Source: Rodentibacter trehalosifermentans (GTDB lineage: Bacteria > Pseudomonadota > Gammaproteobacteria > Enterobacterales > Pasteurellaceae). From it: 64,000 bases of DNA. Below, in pieces: positions 27,071 to 36,929 of this stretch. Location: positions 1 through 64,000 of the forward strand of contig NZ_MLHL01000021.1 of assembly GCF_002000545.1 (NCBI RefSeq), read 5' to 3'. Under the pieces are notes generated by a model. It searched no databases. It was not told the origin of the DNA and saw only the letters and a program-made list of their open reading frames with translations. The position numbers were made by a program, and so were the translations under genes. Position 1 is the stretch's first letter, and each line of letters begins with the position of its first letter.

Positions 27071-28795
27071 ATGAAAAAATTTCTTCTTTTTTTGATACTC
27101 ATTTTCACGGTATTAACAAGCTGGGGGGGATTATTTAAGTCCACAGGTTTTCTTAAGGTTGATGAAGCCTTTCCTTTTTCAGCTCAAATTTCTTCTGATA
27201 AAAAACAATTGCGAATTCAGTGGGATATTGCACAGGGATATTATCTCTATCAAGATAAAATCGCCGCAAAACTGGAGGGCTCAATCGCACAACTTCCCGT
27301 TAATTTTAATCTCTCCCCTGAAATACACGATGATCCTTATTTTGGGCGTGTTGCCGTTTTCACTCAACCTTTCGTGGCTTATTTCTCCGGTGAAACTTTT
27401 GAAGCGCATCAGAATATTGAGCTTTCCTATCAAGGATGTACAGAAGGATTTTGCTATCCACCGGAAGTCAAAACCTTGAAAGTGGGCGACTTACCTATTG
27501 TTTCAGCGCAAGAAAAAACACCGATAAATCCTACCGCACTTTTGGCAGAACAAGACCGCTTAGCTGCAGGTTTGTTCCACAGTAAATATGCGGTGTTCGG
27601 CTTTTTCTTACTCGGCATTGGATTAGCGTTCACACCTTGTGTTTTACCGATGTTGCCTTTGCTTTCCTCCATTGTTATCGGTCAGCAACAGCGTCCGAAT
27701 ACGTTGCGTGCGTTTTTTCTTAGTTTTCTCTATGTGCAGGGAATGGCGCTCACTTATACCTTGTTGGGGCTTACTGTTGCGGCAATAGGTTTACCATTTC
27801 AAATCGCATTACAACATCCTTACGTCATGATTGCGCTTTCTGTGTTGTTTACGTTATTGGCATTATCCATGTTTGGGGTATTCACGCTGCAATTACCGGC
27901 TTCTTTGCAAACTAAGCTCAATGCGTTAAGCCAAAAACAAACTTCCGGTGCGTTCGGTGGGGTGTTTTTAATGGGGATGATTGCAGGCCTTGTCGCCTCA
28001 CCTTGTACTTCTGCCCCGCTTTCCGGTGCATTGCTTTATGTGGCACAAAGTGGTGATCTGCTTACCGGTGGGATAACCCTCTATTTGTTGGCGCTGGGGA
28101 TGGGCATTCCACTTATGCTCATCACATTATTCGGTAATAAAATTTTGCCGAAATCAGGGGAGTGGATGAATACGGTCAAACAATCCTTTGGTTTTGTGAT
28201 GCTTGCTCTACCGGTATTTTTGCTTTCCCGTATTTTGCCTGAAACCTGGGAGAGTGGTTTGTGGGCATTATTGGCAACGACATTCTTCCTTTGGTTTGCT
28301 TTGCAAATGCCTAAACGTGGTTTGGGTTATGGCGTCAAAGTGCTTTCATTGCTTTGTGCCATGGTGGCGGTGCAGCCTTTGCAACAGCTTGTATGGCAAG
28401 ATCAGCAAAGTGCGGTCAAAAATACGGTGATTTCTCATACCCCATTTCAGCGTATTCAAAATTTACAAGAATTAGATGAGCTGTTAGCGAAAAATCCTCA
28501 CCGTATCGCTTTGTTAGATTTATATGCGGATTGGTGCGTGGCTTGTAAAGAATTTGAACGTTATACTTTCAGTGATAAAAATGTACAGAATGCCTTTGAA
28601 AATATGCTGGTGTTGCAAGTGGATATGACAAAAAACAGCGCAGAAAATAAAGCCATCATGGAACGTTATCAGGTGTTAGGGTTACCGACAATCTTATTTT
28701 TAGATCGTTCAGGTAATGAAATTTCAGGGAGCCGCATCACCGGTTTTATGGAAGCCGATCGCTTTTTAGATTGGCTAAATAAAATTGAAAATTAA
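27071..28795 (+). CDS. dsbD: Thiol:disulfide interchange protein DsbD
   Basis: A 574-residue inner-membrane reductase with three parts: signal peptide and periplasmic domain with the CTEGFC cysteine pair, about eight membrane segments with cysteines in FTPCVLPMLP and SPCTSAPLSG, and a C-terminal thioredoxin domain with DWCVACKEFE. It carries electrons from cytoplasmic thioredoxin to DsbC and cytochrome c maturation in the periplasm. The family length is normal. Two uptake signals lie inside the gene (27533, 28408). It is divergent from arcA. Confidence 0.95.
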   Translation: MKKFLLFLILIFTVLTSWGGLFKSTGFLKVDEAFPFSAQISSDKKQLRIQWDIAQGYYLYQDKIAAKLEGSIAQLPVNFNLSPEIHDDPYFGRVAVFTQPFVAYFSGETFEAHQNIELSYQGCTEGFCYPPEVKTLKVGDLPIVSAQEKTPINPTALLAEQDRLAAGLFHSKYAVFGFFLLGIGLAFTPCVLPMLPLLSSIVIGQQQRPNTLRAFFLSFLYVQGMALTYTLLGLTVAAIGLPFQIALQHPYVMIALSVLFTLLALSMFGVFTLQLPASLQTKLNALSQKQTSGAFGGVFLMGMIAGLVASPCTSAPLSGALLYVAQSGDLLTGGITLYLLALGMGIPLMLITLFGNKILPKSGEWMNTVKQSFGFVMLALPVFLLSRILPETWESGLWALLATTFFLWFALQMPKRGLGYGVKVLSLLCAMVAVQPLQQLVWQDQQSAVKNTVISHTPFQRIQNLQELDELLAKNPHRIALLDLYADWCVACKEFERYTFSDKNVQNAFENMLVLQVDMTKNSAENKAIMERYQVLGLPTILFLDRSGNEISGSRITGFMEADRFLDWLNKIEN

Positions 28796-28907
28796 CGTAT
28801 TTTTAACTGAAAGGAAAAAGTCTTTTTCAAACTGGCTACTTGTTTGATAAAACGCTAATCGTTATGATCTGCGCACCTTTTCATTCATCTTTAAATAAGG
28901 AAACTTT

Positions 28908-29309
28908 ATGAATAATCTTGAAAAATTTCGTCCCTATGCTTTAGCGTTATTACGCATTGTGGCGGCTTATATGTTTATCTTACATGGCACGGCTAAATTT
29001 TGGGAATTTCCCATCTCGATGACCGGTGGCAATGGTGCGGTTGGCGATCCATTAATGATTGTTGGTGGCATCATTGAAATTGTGGGGGGCGTTTTAGTCT
29101 TGTTAGGCCTATTTACCCGCCCTGCTGCTTTTATCTTATCCGGTCAAATGGCATACGCTTATTTCTTTATGCATGCGGCAAAAGGCGAATTATTTTTCCC
29201 ACTCGCAAACGGTGGTGAACTCGCATTACTTTATTCTGTTGTTTTCTTCTACTTTGTTTTTGCCGGCAGTGGTGCATTGGCATTAGACAATAAATTTAAG
29301 AAAAACTAA
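28908..29309 (+). CDS. DoxX-family membrane protein
   Basis: A 133-residue protein with four membrane segments and the DoxX pattern (RIVAAYMFILHGTAKFWEF, GIIEIVGGVLVLLGLFTRPAAF, ANGGELALLYSVVFFYFVF). DoxX relatives are linked to oxidative stress or quinone-related redox functions in other bacteria, but the role here is not known. It has an AAGGAAA ribosome site, its own upstream region, and an intrinsic terminator. Confidence 0.85.
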   Translation: MNNLEKFRPYALALLRIVAAYMFILHGTAKFWEFPISMTGGNGAVGDPLMIVGGIIEIVGGVLVLLGLFTRPAAFILSGQMAYAYFFMHAAKGELFFPLANGGELALLYSVVFFYFVFAGSGALALDNKFKKN

Positions 29310-29339
29310 TATAGATTTTATTCTTTATACCTCCAATTT

Positions 29340-29364
29340 GCCCACGATATGTGGGCTTTTCTTT
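29340..29364 (+). terminator. Terminator after the DoxX gene
   Basis: GCCCAC (29340-29345) and GTGGGC (29351-29356) with a five-base loop, followed by TTTTCTTT. Confidence 0.75.
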
Positions 29365-29426
29365 AAAATATCTTCCGTTTTGACCGCACTTCTTTCCACG
29401 GATTTTCTTTAATCTTTTCTATATTT

Positions 29427-29442
29427 ACGCAACCGTTTGCGT
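29427..29442. promoter_or_regulatory. PurR box upstream of purH
   Basis: ACGCAACCGTTTGCGT matches the E. coli PurR operator ACGCAAACGTTTGCGT at 15 of 16 positions. A TATAAT -10 element follows directly at 29443-29448, so bound PurR would occlude the promoter. Purine repression of purH is expected. Confidence 0.88.
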
Positions 29443-29491
29443 TATAATCTGCGCGCTTATTTTTTTAACCTCTTTATGAAAGGAAAATGTA

Positions 29492-31090
29492 ATGACAGCT
29501 CGTCCTATTCGTCAGGCTTTATTAAGTGTTTCAGATAAAACCGGTGTTGTAGAATTTGCCCAAGGGCTTGTACAACGTGGTGTAAAATTACTCTCAACAG
29601 GTGGTACCGCAAAACTTTTAGAACAAAATGGTTTGCCTGTGACAGAAGTGTCCGATTACACGGGCTTTCCTGAAATGATGGACGGACGTGTGAAAACCTT
29701 ACATCCTAAGGTTCATGGAGGGATCTTGGGTCGCCGTGGAACAGACGATGCGATTATGCAGCAACATGGTATAGAAGCCATTGATATGGTGGTGGTTAAT
29801 TTATATCCCTTTGCACAAACTGTTGCAAAATCAGGTTGCACCTTGGAAGAGGCGGTAGAAAATATTGATATTGGCGGCCCAACAATGGTGCGTTCTGCGG
29901 CAAAAAATCACAAAGATGTTGCTATCGTCGTCAATAATCAAGATTTCAATGCTATTCTCGCCGAAATGGATCAACATCAAAACACCCTGACCTTGGAAAC
30001 TCGTTTTGATCTTGCCATCAAAGCCTTTGAACATACCGCACAGTACGATTCAATGATCGCCAATTATTTCGGTCAGCTTGTGAAGCCTTATTATGTGGCT
30101 GCAGAAGAGGATATTGATGCGAAGTGCGGTCAATTTCCACGGACTTTAAACCTAAATTTTGTACGTAAACAAACCATGCGATATGGTGAAAATGCCCACC
30201 AAAACGCCGCTTTCTATGTGGATCTCAATGTCAAAGAAGCCAGTGTGGCAACCGCAACACAATTACAAGGCAAAGCCCTTTCTTACAATAATATTGCAGA
30301 TACCGATGCCGCCCTTGAATGTGTGAAAGAATTTGACGAACCGGCATGTGTAATCGTCAAGCATGCCAACCCTTGCGGCGTGGCATTAGGTAAAGATATT
30401 TTAGAAGCCTATAATCGAGCCTATCAAACCGACCCTACCTCCGCTTTTGGCGGAATTATCGCCTTTAACCGTGAATTAGACGAAAAAACTGCCACAGAAA
30501 TTGTGGAACGCCAGTTTGTGGAAGTGATTATTGTGCCGAAAGTTTCGGCAGAAGCCGTTGAAGTGGTGAAGCGTAAGAAAAATGTTCGTTTGCTGGAATG
30601 TGGTGAATGGCAACATCGCACTCAACGTTTAGATTTTAAACGGGTAAACGGCGGTTTATTGGTACAAGATGCGGATTTAGGTATGGTCGGCTTGGACGAT
30701 TTAAAAGTAGTGAGCAAACGTCAGCCTACCGAACAAGAACTCAAAGACTTATTATTCTGCTGGAAAGTGGCGAAATTTGTGAAATCCAATGCCATTGTTT
30801 ATGCCAAAAATAACCAAACCATTGGCATTGGCGCAGGGCAAATGAGCCGAGTTTATTCCGCTAAAATTGCCGGTATCAAGGCGCAAGATGAAGGGCTGGA
30901 AGTCGCCGGTTGTGTGATGGCATCTGATGCCTTCTTCCCATTCCGTGACGGTATTGATGCCGCCGCAAAAGTGGGTATTCAGTGTGTCATTCACCCGGGC
31001 GGTTCCATGCGTGATCAGGAAGTGATTGATGCGGCTGATGAACATGGCATGGTGATGGTATTAACCGGAATGCGGCATTTTAGACACTAA
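29492..31090 (+). CDS. purH: Bifunctional AICAR transformylase/IMP cyclohydrolase
   Basis: A 532-residue protein of full family length. The N-terminal cyclohydrolase part has [18 protein letters not shown] and [10 protein letters not shown] and the C-terminal transformylase part has [11 protein letters not shown] and ATEIV and ends [11 protein letters not shown] and [13 protein letters not shown]. It carries out the last two steps of IMP synthesis. It is followed by purD after a 114-base gap containing a G-rich repeat. It has an AAAGGAAAA ribosome site. Confidence 0.97.
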   Translation: MTARPIRQALLSVSDKTGVVEFAQGLVQRGVKLLSTGGTAKLLEQNGLPVTEVSDYTGFPEMMDGRVKTLHPKVHGGILGRRGTDDAIMQQHGIEAIDMVVVNLYPFAQTVAKSGCTLEEAVENIDIGGPTMVRSAAKNHKDVAIVVNNQDFNAILAEMDQHQNTLTLETRFDLAIKAFEHTAQYDSMIANYFGQLVKPYYVAAEEDIDAKCGQFPRTLNLNFVRKQTMRYGENAHQNAAFYVDLNVKEASVATATQLQGKALSYNNIADTDAALECVKEFDEPACVIVKHANPCGVALGKDILEAYNRAYQTDPTSAFGGIIAFNRELDEKTATEIVERQFVEVIIVPKVSAEAVEVVKRKKNVRLLECGEWQHRTQRLDFKRVNGGLLVQDADLGMVGLDDLKVVSKRQPTEQELKDLLFCWKVAKFVKSNAIVYAKNNQTIGIGAGQMSRVYSAKIAGIKAQDEGLEVAGCVMASDAFFPFRDGIDAAAKVGIQCVIHPGGSMRDQEVIDAADEHGMVMVLTGMRHFRH

Positions 31091-31130
31091 TTCATATCGG
31101 GATTTGCCCCAGCAGGTAACTGACTATCTC

Positions 31131-31177
31131 CCCCTCTTTTGTAAAGAGGGGCGGGGGAATTTAAACCAGGGGGAATT
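31131..31177. repeat. G-rich palindromic intergenic repeat between purH and purD
   Basis: CCCCTCTTT (31131-31139) and AAAGAGGGG (31143-31151) form a nine-base stem with a three-base loop. It is followed by two direct copies of GGGGGAATT at 31153-31161 and 31169-31177. The unit looks like a small dispersed intergenic repeat; it resembles in style the larger element at 58749-58875. Confidence 0.5.
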
Positions 31178-31204
31178 CAAAATTTCAATACACAAGGACA
31201 CATT

Positions 31205-32497
31205 ATGAATATTTTAATTATCGGAAACGGTGGTCGTGAACATGCGCTAGCTTGGAAAGTTGCACAATCTCCATTGGCTAAGAAAGTGTTTGTCGCACCG
31301 GGTAATGCAGGAACAGCGTTGGAACAGAATATTGAAAATGTGAATATTGCGGTTACCGATATTTCAGCACTGGTTCAATTTGCCCAAGATAATCAAATCG
31401 ACTTGACCATTGTAGGGCCTGAAGCGCCGCTTGTTATCGGAGTGGTGGATGCGTTCCGTGCAGCAGGATTAAAAATTTTTGGACCAACCCAAGCGGCTGC
31501 ACAATTAGAGGGCTCGAAAGCTTTTACTAAAGATTTTTTAGCCCGTCACAATATTCCTACAGCGGAATATCAAAATTTTACTGAAGTCGAACCGGCATTG
31601 GCGTATTTGCGTGAAAAAGGCGCCCCCATTGTGGTGAAAGCCGATGGTTTGGCAGCAGGAAAAGGGGTTATCGTGGCGATGACTTTGCAGGAAGCAGAAG
31701 AGGCGGTGCGTGATATGTTATCAGGCAATGCTTTTGGGCAAGCGGGTAGCCGTGTGGTGATTGAAGAGTTTTTGGACGGTGAAGAGACCAGTTTTATCGT
31801 GATGGTGGATGGCAAAAATGTTGAGCCGATGGCAACTAGTCAAGATCATAAACGGGTGGGAGAAAATGATACAGGGTTGAACACCGGAGGAATGGGGGCT
31901 TATTCACCAGCACCTGTTGTCACCCCGGAAATTCACGATCGTATTATGAAAGAGGTAATCTATCCAACAGTTAACGGTATGGCGGCTGAAGGCAATGTGT
32001 ACACCGGGTTTTTATATGCCGGGTTAATGATTATGCCAAACGGTCAGCCGAAAGTGATTGAGTTTAACTGCCGTTTTGGTGATCCGGAAACCCAACCGAT
32101 TATGTTGCGTTTAGAATCCGATTTAGTGGAACTTTGTCTTAAGGCCTGTGAAGGCAAGTTAGATGAAATGCAATCCCAATGGAACCCTAAGGCATCACTG
32201 GGTATTGTGCTTGCGGCTGAAGGTTATCCGGGGGATTACCGCAAAGGTGATGAAATCATCGGTCTGCCACAAAGTGCGGTTGAAAATGAAAAAGTTTTCT
32301 TAGCCGGAGTGGAAGCGAAAGAAGGGAAATTGCTAACCAATGGCGGCCGTGTGTTATGTGTGACGGCTTTAGGTGATAGCGTATTTGAAGCGCAACAAAA
32401 AGCACTGAAACTTGCCGAACAAATCCAATGGAATGGGCGTTTTTATCGCCGTGATATTGGTTACCGTGCGGTACAACGTGAACAGAAAAATCACTAA
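31205..32497 (+). CDS. purD: Phosphoribosylamine-glycine ligase
   Basis: A 430-residue ATP-grasp enzyme beginning MNILIIGNGGREHALAWK with VVKADGLAAGKGV, SFIVMVDGKNV and EFNCRFGDPETQ motifs. It catalyses the second step of purine synthesis, joining glycine to phosphoribosylamine. It lies downstream of purH in the same direction, as in many gammaproteobacteria. A stem-loop follows. Confidence 0.97.
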   Translation: MNILIIGNGGREHALAWKVAQSPLAKKVFVAPGNAGTALEQNIENVNIAVTDISALVQFAQDNQIDLTIVGPEAPLVIGVVDAFRAAGLKIFGPTQAAAQLEGSKAFTKDFLARHNIPTAEYQNFTEVEPALAYLREKGAPIVVKADGLAAGKGVIVAMTLQEAEEAVRDMLSGNAFGQAGSRVVIEEFLDGEETSFIVMVDGKNVEPMATSQDHKRVGENDTGLNTGGMGAYSPAPVVTPEIHDRIMKEVIYPTVNGMAAEGNVYTGFLYAGLMIMPNGQPKVIEFNCRFGDPETQPIMLRLESDLVELCLKACEGKLDEMQSQWNPKASLGIVLAAEGYPGDYRKGDEIIGLPQSAVENEKVFLAGVEAKEGKLLTNGGRVLCVTALGDSVFEAQQKALKLAEQIQWNGRFYRRDIGYRAVQREQKNH

Positions 32498-32504
32498 GCT
32501 TATC

Positions 32505-32539
32505 CGGTAGATAATCATTCTCTTGTGATTTATCTACCG
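32505..32539 (+). terminator. purD terminator-like stem-loop
   Basis: CGGTAGATAA (32505-32514) pairs with TTATCTACCG (32530-32539). The stem is ten bases and the loop 15 bases, located eight bases after the purD stop; no strong U-tract. Confidence 0.45.
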
Positions 32540-32589
32540 CTAACAATAAACGAGAATATTGCCCCAATTTTTATGATTTAGACTATTTT

Positions 32590-34164
32590 ATGAAACAATT
32601 GATCATAGCATTATGTTATTCGGCGCTACTGCTTATTCTAGAAATCCTTTATCGTAAGATCTTTCATATTCCAAGCATAGAACGCTATGCTGAAAGCTAT
32701 CTTTTCGTTTGTTTATTCGTGGTCTTGTTTGTTTATTCCAAGTATCGAATAACCCGAATATTGGTGGCGACACTGTTTGCAATAAGTGTTTTAGTCAATA
32801 ATGTGCATTATGCCTTATATCAGTCTTGGATTGGCCCTGTCAGTTATTCACTCGCCTTTAAAGAGGTGAAAGAAATTACGCAAGCCGGCATAACGATGGT
32901 TGATCGATTTATTTATCCATTATTATTCGGCTTGTTCGAAGTTGCCGTATTTTTGAGTTTAAATTTTATTAAAAGAAAGCGATATAAATTCTCTTGGGTA
33001 TTTGATGCTGTCTTTTATATTTTAATGATGTATGTTTTTGTTCGTGCCTATACCACAAAATCTCACGAAAGATTTATTTCCCCTAATACGGTTTATTCTC
33101 GATTAAAATCGAATTATTTCTCCGTTGGTTATTTTATTGGCCGCATTTTGCCCTATGAACTTTTCTCTTTATCCGATGTTCCGCTCTATCATCAAAACAG
33201 ACCTAACAAAACTCAAGCCTTACCTAAAGTAAGAAATATTATTTTGATTATGGGAGAAAGTGCCACCGCCAGTCATTTTAGTGCTTTTGGGTATGAAAGA
33301 GAGACCTCACCGTTTTTAGCCCGTTTTAAGAATGAAACCGGTGTCGTGATGAAAGAAGCTTATTCCGGCGGGATGTTGACTGCCATTTCATTACCGATGT
33401 TTTTCAATGCAATTCCCTATCCAAATGGAATGCAACAAATTGCAAAAGGGGATACGAATTTATTTAATTTAGCCAAAACGCAGGGGTTTAATACCTATTT
33501 TTATTCGGCACAAGCCCGTGATGATATGCATATGATGAATTTCTTAGGCGGTGCTTGGGTTGATAAAATGAGATTTCCGGATAATGAGGGCTATTCCCTC
33601 CGAGAATCCATGCCGGATAATAAATTATTACCTGAATTTAAAAAGATTAATTTAGAGGAGGGGAATCATTTTATTGTGTTACATCATCGTGGAAGCCATA
33701 TTCCTTATGGCGCTTTGCTCGATGAAAAAGAGAAAGTCTTTGGGCAAATTCAGGCAATAGATAATTATGATAATACGATTTTAAATACGGATCGTTTTAT
33801 TTCGGTCGTATATCAGCATCTTTCTGCACGAAATTCTGATGATTGGCTGATTGTCTATACTTCAGATCATGGGCAATATGTTAAAAGTGATACTTATAAA
33901 CAAGGTACGTTAGACCAAGACAGCTATATTGTTCCTTTAGTAGTGTATAGTCCAAATAAAGATATACAAAAAACCACCTCAACGGTTTTTTCTTCTTGTC
34001 AGCGTACATTCCATTATCAATTATCTAGTTTATTGATCAATACGATGGGATACGATTATCAAATAGGCAATTGTTTGGAAGGTGTGGTAAATGGCAATAT
34101 TCTCAGTGGCGATGCGGGTTATCTTAAGATTGAATCGGATGGTAAAGAGACCTATGTCCACTGA
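32590..34164 (+). CDS. Lipopolysaccharide phosphoethanolamine transferase (EptA/CptA/Lpt6-like)
   Basis: A 524-residue inner-membrane enzyme with about five N-terminal membrane segments (to residue 155) and a periplasmic alkaline-phosphatase/sulfatase-type domain. Active-site features are LIMGESATASHFSAFGYER (metal ligand Glu223), GGMLTAISLPM (probable nucleophile Thr264), HHRGSH and TSDHGQY. It should transfer phosphoethanolamine from phosphatidylethanolamine to lipid A or core sugars; H. influenzae Lpt6 modifies a heptose, but which position is modified here is not shown. It lies between purD and glyA with no link to those pathways. Confidence 0.85.
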   Translation: MKQLIIALCYSALLLILEILYRKIFHIPSIERYAESYLFVCLFVVLFVYSKYRITRILVATLFAISVLVNNVHYALYQSWIGPVSYSLAFKEVKEITQAGITMVDRFIYPLLFGLFEVAVFLSLNFIKRKRYKFSWVFDAVFYILMMYVFVRAYTTKSHERFISPNTVYSRLKSNYFSVGYFIGRILPYELFSLSDVPLYHQNRPNKTQALPKVRNIILIMGESATASHFSAFGYERETSPFLARFKNETGVVMKEAYSGGMLTAISLPMFFNAIPYPNGMQQIAKGDTNLFNLAKTQGFNTYFYSAQARDDMHMMNFLGGAWVDKMRFPDNEGYSLRESMPDNKLLPEFKKINLEEGNHFIVLHHRGSHIPYGALLDEKEKVFGQIQAIDNYDNTILNTDRFISVVYQHLSARNSDDWLIVYTSDHGQYVKSDTYKQGTLDQDSYIVPLVVYSPNKDIQKTTSTVFSSCQRTFHYQLSSLLINTMGYDYQIGNCLEGVVNGNILSGDAGYLKIESDGKETYVH

Positions 34165-34281
34165 TTGGATAAAATGATGAATATTCATCATCATAATGAA
34201 AAATATGAATGAAATTTTAATTAAATTTAAATCAATAAGCGGTTACACTATAGATCGCAAATCACATAACAGGAGAACACC

Positions 34282-35547
34282 ATGTTTACTAAAAATATGA
34301 ATATCGCTGACTATGATCCGGTATTATGGCAGGCGATTTTAGATGAAAATCGCCGTCAAGAAGAGCATATTGAATTAATTGCCTCTGAAAACTATGCCAG
34401 TCCGCGAGTGATGGAAGCACAGGGCTGTCAATTCACTAATAAATATGCAGAAGGCTATCCGGGCAAACGTTATTATGGTGGTTGTGAGTATGCCGATATT
34501 GTGGAACAACTTGCCATTGATCGTGCCAAAGAATTATTTGGGGCAGATTATGTTAATGTGCAACCTCACTCCGGCTCGCAAGCCAATGCTGCAGTGTATG
34601 GGGCATTAATTAATGCAGGTGATACCATCCTCGGTATGGACTTGGCACATGGTGGACATTTAACACATGGTGCAAAAGTGAGCTTCTCCGGTAAAATTTA
34701 TAATTCGGTGCTTTATGGTATTACCGCAGACGGTTTAATTGATTATGAAGATGTGCGTCAAAAAGCATTGGAAGCAAAACCAAAAATGATTGTTGCCGGT
34801 TTCTCCGCCTATTCTCAAGTGGTGGATTGGGCGAAAATGCGTGAAATTGCCGATGAAGTCGGGGCCTATTTGTTTGTGGATATGGCTCATGTTGCAGGGT
34901 TAATTGCAGCAGGTCTTTATCCAAACCCGTTACCTCATGCCCATGTTGTCACCACAACCACCCATAAAACCTTAGGTGGACCTCGTGGTGGGTTAATTCT
35001 TTCTTCTTGTGGTGATGAAGAAATCTATAAAAAATTACAATCTTCCGTATTCCCGGCAAACCAAGGCGGCCCATTAGTCCATATTATTGCAGCAAAAGCG
35101 GTATGTTTTAAAGAAGCCCTAGAACCGCAATATAAGGTCTATCAAGCCAATGTATTGAAAAATGCAAAAGCGATGGTCGAGGTGTTTAAACAACGTGGTT
35201 ATGATGTGGTCTCAAATGGTACGGAAAACCACCTGTTCTTGGTGAGTTTTATCAAACAGGGCTTAACCGGTAAAGCCGCTGATGCGGCATTAGGTAAAGC
35301 CAATATTACCGTGAATAAAAACTCTGTGCCAAATGATCCGCAAAAACCTTTTGTGACTTCCGGTATTCGAGTGGGAACCCCTGCTGTTACCCGTCGTGGT
35401 TTTAATGAACAAGATTGCCGTGATTTAGCAGGTTGGATGTGTGATATTTTAGATGCGCTTGGTAAAGAAAACGAAGCGCAGGTGATTGAGGCAACGAAAG
35501 AGAAAGTCTTAGCCATTTGTAAACGTCTTCCGGTTTATCCGGCATAA
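34282..35547 (+). CDS. glyA: Serine hydroxymethyltransferase
   Basis: A 421-residue PLP enzyme with the lysine motif [15 protein letters not shown] and the N-terminal [14 protein letters not shown]. It interconverts serine and glycine and supplies one-carbon units to folate, which purH and other purine steps use. A strong AGGAGAA ribosome site lies before the ATG. A strong terminator follows. No PurR box is visible upstream. Confidence 0.98.
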   Translation: MFTKNMNIADYDPVLWQAILDENRRQEEHIELIASENYASPRVMEAQGCQFTNKYAEGYPGKRYYGGCEYADIVEQLAIDRAKELFGADYVNVQPHSGSQANAAVYGALINAGDTILGMDLAHGGHLTHGAKVSFSGKIYNSVLYGITADGLIDYEDVRQKALEAKPKMIVAGFSAYSQVVDWAKMREIADEVGAYLFVDMAHVAGLIAAGLYPNPLPHAHVVTTTTHKTLGGPRGGLILSSCGDEEIYKKLQSSVFPANQGGPLVHIIAAKAVCFKEALEPQYKVYQANVLKNAKAMVEVFKQRGYDVVSNGTENHLFLVSFIKQGLTGKAADAALGKANITVNKNSVPNDPQKPFVTSGIRVGTPAVTRRGFNEQDCRDLAGWMCDILDALGKENEAQVIEATKEKVLAICKRLPVYPA

Positions 35548-35566
35548 TTCCTTTGTATGATTGATG

Positions 35567-35599
35567 AATAAGCGGCGAAATAGCGCCGCTTATTTTTTT
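35567..35599 (+). terminator. glyA terminator
   Basis: AATAAGCGGCG (35567-35577) pairs perfectly with CGCCGCTTATT (35584-35594), then TTTTTC. Confidence 0.9.
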
Positions 35600-35644
35600 C
35601 ATAAAGGGAAGAATGACAGAGGATTGATACCACCTCAACATTAA

Positions 35645-35663
35645 AATGAGAATAATTATTATT
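35645..35663. promoter_or_regulatory. Fur box upstream of the iron transporter
   Basis: The 19 bases AATGAGAATAATTATTATT match the classical Fur box GATAATGATAATCATTATC at about 13 positions. They lie 76 bases upstream of the fbpA start, so iron-replete repression is expected. Confidence 0.7.
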
Positions 35664-35738
35664 GACGGGAGTGGGATAACCTTTTAGAATCCCCACATTA
35701 TTAACACACAATCACCCCTTTCTTACGGAGGAAACCCC

Positions 35739-36752
35739 ATGAAAAAATTGACCACCTTTGCACTTTCTCTTTCTGCACTGCTTTCTGCTTCAGCATTGGC
35801 AGCCAATGAAGTGAATGTTTACTCTTATCGTCAACCTTATCTTATTGAACCGATGCTTAAAGACTTTGAAAAAGAAACGGGCATTAAAGTCAATGTGATT
35901 TTTGCTGACAAAGGTTTGGTGGAACGTGTCAAACAAGAAGGTGAATTAAGTCCGGCAGATGTGTTATTAACCGTGGATATTTCCCGTGTCATGCAAATTG
36001 TTAATGAAGGTTTGGCACAACCTTTCACCTCTAAGATCTTAGATGAAAATATTCCGGCGCAATATCGTGATTCTGAGGGCAAATGGTATGGTTTAACCAC
36101 CCGTGCTAGAGCGATTTATTCCTCTAAAGATCGGGTAGGAAAATTACCGGCGGGTTTTGATTATTTAGATTTAGCCAAACCGGAATTTAAAGGCAAAGTT
36201 TGCGTGCGCTCAGGTAAAAATGCCTATAACGTTTCGCTCTTTGCTTCTATGATTGAACATTATGGTGAAGCGAAAACCAAGGCTTTCTTAGAAGGTTTAA
36301 AAGCAAATCTTGCCCAGAAACCGCAAGGTGGCGACCGTGACCAAGTGAAAGCGATTAAAGAAGGAATTTGTGATTATTCACTCGGTAACAGCTATTACTA
36401 CGGTAAAATGTTAGACGATGAAAAACAAAAAGCTTGGGCTGAAGCTGCCGTGATCAACTTCCCGGCCGGAAAATATGGCACACATGTCAATATCAGTGGT
36501 GTCGCATTGGCAAAATATGCACCAAATAAAGAAAATGCGATAAAACTTGTGGAGTATTTAAGTGGTGAAAAAGCCCAAAAACTTTATGCACAGCTTAACC
36601 ACGAATACCCGGTTAAAGCAGGTGTTGAGCCTTCCGACTTAGTAAAAGGCTGGGGGACATTCACTCCGGATAGCTTAAAATTAGAAACCATCGCCAAAAA
36701 TTATGAGAAAGCGTTAAAATTAGTCGATGAAGTCAAATTTGATGAATTTTAA
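35739..36752 (+). CDS. fbpA: Periplasmic ferric-ion-binding protein (FbpA/FutA type)
   Basis: A 337-residue protein with a 21-residue signal peptide cut after ALA, then NEVNVYSYRQPYLIEPML, the start of the FutA/FbpA-like ferric-binding family. The likely iron ligands are the Tyr cluster in LGNSYYYGKM around residue 220-227. It differs from H. influenzae HitA as I recall it, so it is a different subclass. It captures Fe(III) in the periplasm for the FbpBC pump. A Fur box precedes it, and a long stem-loop separates it from fbpB. Ribosome site GGAGG. Confidence 0.85.
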   Translation: MKKLTTFALSLSALLSASALAANEVNVYSYRQPYLIEPMLKDFEKETGIKVNVIFADKGLVERVKQEGELSPADVLLTVDISRVMQIVNEGLAQPFTSKILDENIPAQYRDSEGKWYGLTTRARAIYSSKDRVGKLPAGFDYLDLAKPEFKGKVCVRSGKNAYNVSLFASMIEHYGEAKTKAFLEGLKANLAQKPQGGDRDQVKAIKEGICDYSLGNSYYYGKMLDDEKQKAWAEAAVINFPAGKYGTHVNISGVALAKYAPNKENAIKLVEYLSGEKAQKLYAQLNHEYPVKAGVEPSDLVKGWGTFTPDSLKLETIAKNYEKALKLVDEVKFDEF

Positions 36753-36776
36753 TGATTAAGCTTTCTTGATTAAAAT

Positions 36777-36830
36777 AAAACGGGCTTTTAACAAAATGAG
36801 ATTTTCTAAAAATTTGTTAAGGCTCGTTTT
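36777..36830 (+). terminator. Attenuator-type stem-loop between fbpA and fbpB
   Basis: AAAACGGGCTTTTAACAAA (36777-36795) and TTTGTTAAGGCTCGTTTT (36813-36830) form a long, nearly perfect stem that ends in CGTTTT. It would stop most transcripts after fbpA and yield excess binding protein relative to the permease. Confidence 0.6.
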
Positions 36831-36929
36831 ACTGCCTAAAATGATTTATTCTTAATCAATCTTCTTTTTGCGCTAATAATATTTGTTTCGGATTGCTAAA
36901 TCACGAATTTGTATGGGAAACCCCTTTAA

